A DNA stretch of 64,000 nt from Sapria himalayana (taxonomy: Eukaryota > Streptophyta > Magnoliopsida > Malpighiales > Rafflesiaceae): positions 1 to 64,000 of the forward strand of contig JAREIK010012371.1 of the NCBI GenBank assembly GCA_029783825.1, written 5' to 3'. Both the position numbers and the translations under genes were made by a program. The notes beneath the pieces were generated by a model, which did not search any database, had not been told where the DNA came from, and was given only the letters and a program-made list of their open reading frames with translations. This document shows positions 49,334 through 60,142 of this stretch, in pieces. Numbering within the stretch: position 1 is the first letter of the stretch; each line of letters begins with the position of its first letter.

Positions 49334-49365
<32 letters not shown>

Positions 49366-51398
49366 GTTAGTCTCTATATCTATTTATTTTTCTATCTATC
49401 TGTATATATATTTGTCAATATATCTGTCTACTTATTAATCTATCTATCTATATGTCTATCTATCTATTTATTTATCTATATGTCTATGTATTTCTTTATC
49501 TATCTATCTATAAATATGTTTATCATTCTTTATATCTATCAATATATCTATCTATCAAACTATCCATTTATCTTTCTTTCTATTTATTTCTCTATCATTC
49601 TATCTATTTATCTACATAACTATCTATCTATCTGTCTGTCTGTTTATATGTATATCAATCTATCAATCTATCTATCTTTGTCTCTATCTATCTATCTCTC
49701 TAAATATCTATCTATTTATCAATATGTTGGTCTAGATATCTATCTATCTATATGTGTGTCTATCTATCTATCTTTCCAGCTATCTATTTATATGTTTATC
49801 AATCTTTCAATCTTTTTGTCTATTTATCTATCTATATATTTATCTATCTATCTATTTATTTACTTGTCTATCTGAATGTCTATTTATCGCATTATCAATC
49901 TTTCTATTTATCTTTCTATCTATCTATTTTGTGATGTATCTTTCTATCTATTTGTCTATCTATCTCTCTATGTATCTATCTATCTATTTGTATATCAATA
50001 TACCTATCCATCTATCTATCAATCTCTCTATAAATATGCCTATCAATCTATCTATGAATCTATTTTTCTTTTGGTCTATCAATATATCTATCAATGTGTA
50101 TATAAATCAATCTTTTTATATATCTATCATTTTGTCTATATATCTATCTATCTATACGACTTTTTATTTGTATGTCTATTTGCCGATATACCAATCTATC
50201 TATCATTATATGTATATATATGTCTATCTATATGTCTACATATCTATCTATATATCTATCTATTTGTCTATCGATTTGTTTATATAATTGTTTATCTATA
50301 TATCTGTTTGTCTAACTATCTGTATATCAATCTGTCTATCTATTTGTCTAATTATTTGTCTATCTATATGTCTATATATATGTCTATCTTTTTATCTATA
50401 TTCTATTTAATTATTTGTCTATTTATCTGTCTATTTATCTGGGTATCTATCTATCTATCTATATATCTATATATCTATCTATCATTCTATATATCTATTT
50501 GTCTATCTATTTGTCTATCTATTTGTCTATCTCTCAATTTATCTATCTGTCTATTTACTTGTCTAATAATCTATCTATCTATCTATCTATGTATCTTTCT
50601 TTCTATCTGCCTATCTTTTTGTCTATCTATATGTCAATAAATCTATCTATCTATTTGTCTATAAATCTATAAATCTATCTATCTATCTATCTATCTGTCG
50701 ACTTATCTATCTATCAATAAGACTATCGATCTTTCTATCAAACTGTCTATCTAGCTAGCTATCTATCTATCTATCTATATAAATATCAATCTAATATCAT
50801 TTTATCTATCTTTCTTTCTTTCATTCTAATTATCTATCAATCTGTCTATCTATCTTTCAATCTAATTATCTATCTACTTGTCTATCAATTTACCTATCTA
50901 TCTATTAATCTCTCTATCTATCTATTTATCTATTAGTCTATCTATCTATCTATCTATCTATCTATATGTATATCTTTTTGTCTATTTATCTTCTATCTAT
51001 CTATATATATATCTATCTAACTATATATGTATCTGCCTACCTACCTATCTATCTATCTATCAATCTATCTTTCAGTATATCTATCTTTCTATATATATAT
51101 ATATATATGTCTATCTATCTATCTGTCTGTCTGTATGTCTATCTATCAATCTATTTATCTATCTATGTGCCTGTTTGTCTATCTATCTATCTATCTGTCT
51201 GTCTGTCTATTTATCAGTCTATCTATCAGTCTATCTATCTATCTATCTATCTGTCTGCCTGCCTATCTATCTATATATCTATCTATTAATATGTCGATGT
51301 ATCTATCTATCATTCTATTTTTCTTATATCTATCTTTCTATATATCTATCAAACTATTTTACTATCATTTTCTCTATCTATCTATATATATCTATATG

Positions 51399-51431
<33 letters not shown>

Positions 51432-54400
51432 ATATCTATCTATCTATATATCTATTTGTCCATCTATCTTTCAATCTATCTTTTTATTGATTTATCTGAC
51501 TGTCTATATGTCTATCTATCATTCTATCAATTTCTCTATCAATCAATCTATCAATTTGTTTATCAATCTGCCTATTAATCTATCTATCATTCTATCTATA
51601 TATTTGTCTATCTATATATCTATCTATCTACATATCTGTCGATCTATCTGTCTGTCTTTCTACGTGTCTATCTCTCTATCTATCTATTTATCACTCTTTC
51701 TATTTATCTATTTATCTATATGTCTATCTATTATCGCTCTATCTGTCTATGTATTTGGCAATCTATCTATCTATCTATCTATGTATTTATTTGTATATCT
51801 AGCTATCTATCTATCTATAAATATATCACATTATCTATCTACCAATCTAACTTTCTATATATATCTTTATCTATCTATCTATCTATTTGGCTATCTATCA
51901 GTCTATCTATCTATTTATTTATTTGTTTATTTTTTGTATATCTATCTATATTTCTACATATTTTTATATAAATCAATCAATCTATATATCTATTTATCTA
52001 TCTATCTATCAATTTATATATATCTTTATCAATCTATCTAATAATATTTCAAACTATCTATCTATCTATGTATCTATTAGTTGATATATGTCTAACTAAC
52101 TTTCTGTTTATCATTTTGTCTATCTATCGGTCAATAAATAATTCTATTAATCTTTCTATAAATTAGTCTATCAATCAATAAATCTATCTGTTTATAATTC
52201 TTTCAATCAATCAATCAATCAATCTATCTATCTTTCTATATGTCTATCAATCTATCTATCAATCTACCTATCTATCTATATCTCTATTTATCTATATATC
52301 TATCTAATTATCTGTCTATCAATTTGTCTATCTACATGTCTATCAAAGTATCAATTAATCTATTTATCAATTTATTTATAAATCTTTATATCATTCAATC
52401 ATCTATGAATATATATATATATATATATACATATCAATTTGTTTATCTATCTTTCTATGTAATCACTTGTCTATCTAATTTCTATCTATCTATTTTATAT
52501 CTATCTATCTTTCTATTTATATATCATTCTATATTTCTATTTGTTAATCTTTTTATCTATCTATTAATATATCTATCACTCTATATTTTTGTATATCTAT
52601 CTGTATATTTATCTATGTATTTCTCTTTCTCTCTCTTTCTATCTATCTGTATATTTATTTTTCTATCTATTTATCTATCTATTTTTGTGTCAATCTATCT
52701 CACTATCTAATTATCTACCTATTTGTCTATCAATATGTCTATCTATCTGTTTATCAATATGTCTATCAATTTGTCTGGCAATCTGTCTATAAATCTTTGT
52801 ATTAATCTATCTATCTATGTGGCATTCTATCTGTCTATATATTTATATATATGTACGTCTATCTATCTATCTATCTTTTTATCTATCTATCTCTTTATTT
52901 ATCTATCTATCTATCTACCTTTCTAACTATTTATCTATAAATTTGTCTATCAATCTATCTATGTATCTATTTATCTTTCTATCTATATATCATCTCTATT
53001 TATTTATATATTTATCTATCTATGTGTCTATCTATCTATCTACATATCTTTCTATCTAACTATCTATCTGTCTATTTATCTATGTATCTATTTATCTTTC
53101 TATCAATCTATTTGTCTTTATATCTGTCTATCTTATTATCTATATATATGTTTATCTACCTACCTATATATTAGTCTTTTAATCTATCTATTTATCTATC
53201 TTTGTATCTATCTGTCTATTTATCTATCTAAATGTCTCTCTATCTATCTTTCTATCTATCTATTTATCATTCTATCAATATATCTATATATATCTTTATC
53301 TATTTGTCTAAAAATGTGTATAACACTCTATCTATATATCTATTTATCTATCTTTCTATTTTTCTATCTTTTTTATTTTTCAATCTATCTATAAATCTAT
53401 ATATTAATCTATCTATTAATATGTCTATCAATCTTTTAATCAATCTATCTATTAATCTATCTATCTATCTATATATCTATCTATTTATTAATCTGTTTAT
53501 AAATATATCTGTTTGTCTGTCTGTCTATCTATCTATTTGTTTATCTATACGTCTATCTATCTATTTATCTACTTATATATCTAATTGTCTATCTATCTAG
53601 CTATCTATATTTTGATCTATATATCTAATAATCTAATAGTATATCTATCTTTCCTTCAATCTCATTATCAATCTGTCTATCAAAATATATATATATATAT
53701 ATCTATCAATATATCTATATAACTATTTATTTTTATTTCTATTTGTATATTTAACTGCCTATGTATTTTTATATCTATCAATCTATTTATCAATCAGTAA
53801 ATCAATAAATCAATCTAACTGTCAATCTATCTATCTATCTATCTAATTATTTATCTATCAATATTTTTATCTGTCTATATATCTATCTATATATATCTTT
53901 ATCTCCATGTCTAATAATCTATCTAACTACCAATTATCTATTTATCTATCTATCTATCTATCTAAATATCAATATGTCTTTATATCTGTCTATCTTTTTT
54001 TCTATCTATCTTTCATTCTATCTTTCTATCAATCTGTTTATAAATCTTTTTATCAATCTGTCTATCAATTTGTCTAGCAATTTGTCTATAAATCTTTGTA
54101 TTAATCTATCTATCTATCTATGTGTCATTCTATCTGTCTATATATATATATATGTACGTCTATCTATCTATCTTTTTATCTATCTATCTATCTACTTTTC
54201 TAACTATTTATCTATAAATTTGTCTATTAATCTATCTATGTATCTATGTATCTTTCTATCTATATATCATCTCTATTTGTTTATCTATTTATGTATCTAT
54301 GTGTCTATCTATCTACATATCTTTCTATCTAACTATCTATCTTTCTATTTATTTATATATCTATTTATCTTTCTGTCAATCTATTTGTCTTTATATCTGT

Positions 54401-54854
54401 CTATCTTATTATCTATATATATGTTTATCTATATACCTATCTATCAGTCTATTAATCTATCTATTTATCTGTCTTTGTATCTATGTGTCTATTTATCTAT
54501 CTAAATTTCTCACTATCTATCTTTCTATCTATCTATTTATCCTTCTATATATATATATATATATCTTTATCTATTTGTCTAAAATGCTACAACACTCTAT
54601 CTATATATCTATTTATCTATCTTTCTATTTTTCTATCTTTTTATTTTTCAATCTATCTATAAATCTATATATTAATCTATCTATTAATATGTCTATCAAT
54701 CTTATAATCAATCTATCATTAATCTATCTATCTATCAATATATCTATCTATTTATCAATTTGTTTATAAATATATCTATCTGTCTGTTTGTCTGTCTATC
54801 TATTTATTTATCTATATGTTTATCTATCTATTTAGCTACCTGTATATCTAATTT

Positions 54855-54886
<32 letters not shown>

Positions 54887-57680
54887 GCTATCTATCTTTC
54901 GATCTATATATCTAACAATCTAATTGCATATCTATTTTTCCTTCAATCTCTTTATCAATCTATCGATCAATCTATATATATATATCTATCTATCTATATA
55001 ACTATCTATTTTTCTTTCTATTTGTCTATTTAACTGCCTATTTATTTTTATATCTATCAATCTATTTATCAATCAATCAATCAATATATCAATCTAACTG
55101 TCAATCTATCTATCTATCCATCTAATTATTTTTCTATCTTTTTATCTGTCTATCTATCTATCTATCTATATATATCTTTATCTCTCTGTCTAATAATCTA
55201 TCTAACTATCAAATTATCTATTTATCTATCTTTCTATCTATTTATCTATCTATCTATCTATCTATCAAAATCTCTATCATTCTATCTTTCATTCTATCTT
55301 TCATTCTATCTTTTTATCAATCAGTTTATAAACCTTTTTATCAATCTATCTATCAAACTTTTTATTAATCAATCAATCTATCTATCTGTCTACCAATTAA
55401 TCGATCAATCAATCAATCTATCTTTTTATCTATTTGTCTACTTATCTATTTGTCTATCAATCTCACTATTAATCTATCTATTAAACTATTAATAATCATT
55501 CAATTCATATATCTATTTATCTATCAATTTCTTTATTTATCTAACTATTTATCAGTATATATATCTATCATTCTATCTATCAATCTTTTATTCTTTATAT
55601 ATATCTATCTATCTATCAATCAATTTGTATATCTATCTATCTATCAATAAATCAATCAATCATTCTATCTGTCTATCTATTTATCTATCAATTAATCAAT
55701 CAATATATCTATCTATCTATCACTTCTATCTATCTATCTATCTATCTATCTATATATCTCTTTATCTATCTTTCTATTTGTTTATCTGTCTGTCAATTTG
55801 TATATTTATTTCTCTATCTTTCTATAAAAAAATCTATCTATTTGTCTATCTATCTATCTTTATATCTATCTATCTTTCAATTTCTCTGTCTATCTATCTA
55901 TCTACCTATCTATCTATCTATCTATCAATATAATGATCTATTTGTCTATCGTTATGTCTTTATATTTGCCTAACTATCTATCAATCAATTTTTCTTTATC
56001 TATCTATCTATATATATCTATATGTCTATCTATTTGTCTCTCTATTTGTATATCTATCTATCTATCTATCTATCTATTTGTCTATCTATCTGTATATCTT
56101 TCTATCTATCTATCTATTTGTCTATCTATCTTTATATCTATCTATCTATCAATTTATCTATTTGTATACCTATTTATCTATTTATATATCTTTCTATCTA
56201 TCTATATTTATAACAATTTTTCTGTAAGTCTATCTATTAATCTATGTATCAATATATCTATTAATCTATCTATCATTCTATCTATCTATTTGTCTTTCAA
56301 CCTATCTACATATCTATCTATTAATCTACCTGTCTACCTATCTATATATTAATATGTCTATCTATCTATCTATCTGTTTATCTATTTGTCTATCTATCTA
56401 TCTATCTATCAGTCTATCTTTCTTTATTTCTATCTATTAATATATTTATCTATCTTTTTCTCTTTATCTATTTATCTATTTATCTGTATATATGTCTATC
56501 TATATATATATCTCTATCAATCTAATCTTTCTATCTATCTATCTTTGTATCTATCTTTCTATCTATCTGTCTATCTTTCTGTCGATATATCTGTCTATCT
56601 ACCAGTCTATCAATTTGTTTATAAATTTATTTATCAATCTATCTATCATTCTATTTTTCAATATTTTTAAGAATCTATTTATCTATCTGTCTATCAATCT
56701 GTCTATCTATCTATCTATCTCTCTATCTATTTATCTACTTATTTATCTATCATTTGTCTATCTATGTTTCTATCTATCTATCAATCTATCTTTCTATCTA
56801 ACTATATATCTACATATCTATTTTTCTATCTATTTGTCTATCTAACAATCTATCTATTGATTTATATATCATTCTATTTCTCTATCTATCACTATATATA
56901 TATATATATATATCTATCTATCTATCTATCTATTTGTCTATCCATCGGTCAATCATTCTATTTGTGTATCTATCTATCTATCTATTTTTCTATCTATGTG
57001 GCATTCTATCTATTAGTATATCTATCTTTCAATCAATATGTCAATCTATCTGTCTATCTATTTGTCTGTCTATCTGTCTATTTATTTGTCCATCTATTTA
57101 TTGATCGGTCTATCTATCTATCTATCTATCTATTTGTCTATATATTTGTCTATCTTTCTATCTATTAGTCTATCTACCAGTCTATCTATCTGTATATTAA
57201 TTTGTCTATCTATGAATCTTTCTATGTATATATCTTTCTAACTATATATCTATCTATCTATTTGTCTAACTATTTTCCTATCGCTCTGTTTATCTATATG
57301 TCTATCTATCTTTTTATCAATTTGTCTATCTATCTTTTTATTTATTTGTCTATCTATCTATCTATTTGTCTATCGATCTATTGACGTATATATCTATCTA
57401 ACTATTTATTTGTCTATATATATGTCTATCTATCTTTTTATCTTTCAATCTTTTAATTTGTCTATCTATCTATCTAACTATCTATCTATCTCTCTATCTA
57501 TTTGTATTTCTATCTGTCTATCTATGAGTCTTTCTATCTTTCTATCAATCAACTATCTATCTGTCTATTAATCTGTCTATCAATCTTTCTATCAATTTGT
57601 CTATCAATCTATCAATTTAATCTATCTATCTATATGTCTATCTATCTAACTATCAATCATTCAATCAATTTATCTATTTT

Positions 57681-57713
<33 letters not shown>

Positions 57714-57744
57714 GTATTTGTCTCTCTATCTATATAGCTATATG
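49334..57744. repeat. TATC array (inverted relative to segments A-C)
   Basis: The same degenerate tetranucleotide array, but the + strand reads TATC/TGTC instead of GATA/GACA, over 8.4 kb. Variants (TTTATC, AATC, TATT) mirror those of the other segments. TA runs are fewer and shorter (51,095-51,108; 52,411-52,428; 56,896-56,912). It contains a 1.27-kb tandem duplication. It ends at the intact CACTA terminus of element 3. Long + frames of Tyr-Leu-Ser-Ile repeats are artefacts. No gene is seen. Confidence 0.95.
52720..55260. repeat. Tandem duplication of a ~1.27 kb TATC-array segment
   Basis: Landmarks recur in order at 1,268-1,279 bp: CTATAAATCTTTGTATTAAT near 52,785 and 54,086; ATGTACGTCTATC near 52,850 and 54,150; TATATATCATCTCTATTT at 52,984 and 54,261; AACACTCTATCTATATATC near 53,322 and 54,590; TAACTGCCTA near 53,752 and 55,031; CAATCTAACTGTCAATC near 53,811 and 55,090. 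Confidence 0.87.
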
Positions 57745-57764
57745 CACTACAAGAAAATATCAAT
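57745..57764 (+). repeat. Terminal inverted repeat of CACTA element 3
   Basis: CACTACAAGAAAATATCAAT, the best-preserved transposon end in the window. The corresponding end of element 2 is AACTACAAAAAATATCTATT. Confidence 0.9.
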
Positions 57765-58748
57765 TTAGCTAGGGAAATTTTTCTAGGGCTAAAATTCTAA
57801 CCTAATTAGCAAGGGATTCGATAGGGAATAACAAAAAATTTTTAATTTTACATTAAATTAAAATTTTGCAATAGATTAGTGATAGATTAGTCATTGAAAT
57901 GTTCGATTGAAAATATTTTGTTACTAATATTTTCATAGATTTCTACAAAAAAAAGTAGGAAATTTAGCGATGTATTTAGTGATGGTATATCCCTAGCTAA
58001 TTAGATCGAGACAACATCCATCACTAAATAACTATCTGAATTTTTTTTTACTTTTTATATTTCATTGCAATTTAACAAAATATATCCATTTAGTTAGAGA
58101 TTTTTCCCTAACTATTTGGGCTGGGGATAATTTTTATCACAATTTAATGATTTAATTTTTATATGTTATTTGTTTTAATATATTCTTTAATTTTGTATAT
58201 TAAAGGTACATATTCAATGGTCTATTGGTGAGTGATCCTTGAAATACACATTCTACTCTTATATTTATAAAAATAGGTTATTATAAACAAATAATTTAAA
58301 AAATATCTAAATACAAAAAATTTAATATTAATAAAGACTATAATAACTATTAATTAAGATTACAAAAACATTAAATTATTAATTCTATAATTTTTAAAAA
58401 TTTTAAAGATATTTTAAAAAATAAATGAACATATATTAAAATGTCTACTAATAAAAAGATTAAATAATTCATTGTATATTAAAATATAATAATTAACGAA
58501 AAAACTAGTAAAATGTAATATTATTTTAACTATAAAAAATAGTTTTATGCCTAAAGGAATTTTTTTAAAAAAATAATTACTAAATAATTTGAAAATATTA
58601 AATTATAAAAAAATTACTAATTTTTCATAATATTTAAATGAAAATAACTTGATATTTAAAGATAAATATAGAGATATTCACCACTATTGAAATTTATAAA
58701 AACTATATAATCGAGTTAAATTTATCTCTAAAGTACCCCCAATCTGAG

Positions 58749-58792
58749 CTGATCTTTAGAGCCCAAAACATATTTTTATCTCTAAAGATCAG
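58749..58792. other. 13-bp perfect inverted repeat at the internal deletion junction of element 3
   Basis: CTGATCTTTAGAG (58,749-58,761) and CTCTAAAGATCAG (58,780-58,792) are exact reverse complements separated by 18 bp. The right arm ends where tnpA similarity resumes (TAAGACTAGGTACAG). Neither arm has a counterpart in elements 1 and 2 at this place. Confidence 0.85.
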
Positions 58793-59780
58793 TAAGACTA
58801 GGTACAGTAATGTCTTGCCAGACAGGAGGGACAAAGTCAAGCATTGAGAATGCTCAAAATTTGGTACAATTTTAAAATTTAAATCATTTATATATTTAGT
58901 GGTTATCCTAATAGTCTAAATAAATCAAATATATGCATGGTTTTATTAATTTTGTTAAAATTTTTAACATTTGTTATTTTTTAACTTAATAAATACATAC
59001 TATAGGCTGGAGAATTGGGTTGTGATCCCAATTTTTATGAGATTTTCAGGAAGATGCAAGTAAAGAAAAAGGATTATCAGTTTGTTGACAAAAAGTCTCC
59101 GGTGATTACTGTAAGAATCTATTATATTAATAAAATTTTATGATACTATAGTAAATTTTGAAAGTTGTTTAGAATACAAAACATTAAATTTATTTTATGT
59201 ATATCTAGATTAGTATTTTTCTATATTTTATCATAAAAATTCATGGAGGAATGTGTGACAGTTGCTTCTCAACAAGTTGAGGGTTCTATAGATCTTTAAA
59301 CAATTGACTATGATAATATCTATTTGGAGACCATAGAAGGTCATAAGAAGTAGTGAGTGTACGTCATCAGCTTGAAGAGACTGGAATTTTGTTGTAGTAG
59401 TCATGCTTCTAATTTATCTGTCACAACAATAGTGGATGAGGTAGTCGAACAACATGTAATAGAAATAAATAAAGTTTTGAAGTTATGGAGACCAAAATGA
59501 AAGAGAATGATGAGCATATATCTCATTTGAAGGAAGAAATGTAGATAATAAATAAGATATATTTGAGCAGACTAGACATTTGAAGGAAGAAATGCAAGAA
59601 ATTAAAGAAATGAATGATGAGATGAAAGAAATTAAGAATTTAATACAATAGTAGATGTACTATATGGAGTCAGTTTGTGGTATTGGTGCGACATATAACA
59701 TTTCAAGATCCAACTACAAATTATGTAGGAGAGGCTAGCACAAATGGACCAACTAATAATAAGGACAATTTTGTATCAGA
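58793..59780 (+). pseudogene. tnpA-like 3' exons of element 3
   Basis: The segment corresponds to 21,215-22,205 of element 1. It contains the exon FYEIFRKMQVKKKDYQFVD (59,033-59,090) with an intact donor ACT|GTAAGA at about 59,110, then LMEECVTVASQQVEGSIDL and DYDNIYLETIEGHKK (59,243-59,350), and a Lys/Glu-rich coiled-coil tail (59,480-59,650). Stops break the frame in several places. The tail ends with the GAGGCTAGCACAAATGGACC block also seen twice in element 1. Confidence 0.75.
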
Positions 59781-60142
59781 ATTATTTCTGAATTATTTTT
59801 GATTTTTGTCCATGTATAGCTAAACAAGATGAGATTTTTTTTGGAGGTATCATTTTTCTTTATCCTGGTTTTGTTATTTGCTTTGCCGATTAACCTAATC
59901 ATGAATCTTTGTAGGAAATTTGATGTGAGAGGCATAAAAAAATTCTGATTCAAAGCCTTTAGACATTGCCACAGTCCTTCATATGGATGAGTCCTATCTT
60001 TACTGATCTCCGCAGGATCAAAGAAGGCTAAGCTTCTATTATCTTTAATATTACTTAAACATTTTATTTTTGAACACACACTCTCTCTAAACATCATTGC
60101 TGGACATCTTTTAGATATTTGTTGAAGTTGTATGACTATCAA
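59753..60142 (-). other. Unrecognised antisense open frame, 129 codons
   Basis: Reads MIVIQLQQISKRCPAMMFRE and includes NRSLAFFDPAEISKDRTHPY. Its composition is less biased than other chance frames here, but it overlaps the end of the tnpA remnant and the block shared with element 1. I do not recognise it. It may be a chance frame or a captured exon in reverse. Confidence 0.2.

Larger units (their letters stand above)
57745..59780 (+). mobile_element. CACTA (En/Spm) transposon, element 3, intact 5' terminus, internally deleted
   Basis: CACTACAAGAAAATATCAAT at 57,745 is a textbook CACTA terminus, preceded by ATG (57,742-57,744), the possible 3-bp target duplication. Subterminal repeats (TTTAGCTAGGGAAAT, TAATTAGCAAGGGATT, CCCTAGCTAATTAG) follow. 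Similarity to elements 1 and 2 runs to about 58,700, jumps over the leader, the intron and all of tnpD, and resumes at 58,793 in tnpA. No 3' terminus is found before the end of the window, so the element may extend through the downstream DNA to beyond 64,000; the end given is only the last tnpA similarity. Confidence 0.85.

Noticed and set aside
50878..52041. Open frame of 387 codons and dozens of similar frames rich in YLSI repeats throughout the arrays
   Set aside because: TATC repeated gives Tyr-Leu-Ser-Ile in all three frames without a stop, while the GATA strand stops every fourth codon. Open frames on the TATC strand are therefore expected; they overlap in several frames and lack any domain.
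25138..57744. Matching ATG target duplication at the 3' end of element 1 and 5' end of element 3
   Set aside because: A shared 3-bp word has a 1 in 64 chance of arising at random, and the element 1 terminus is itself degenerate, so it is not evidence for recombination between the two elements.
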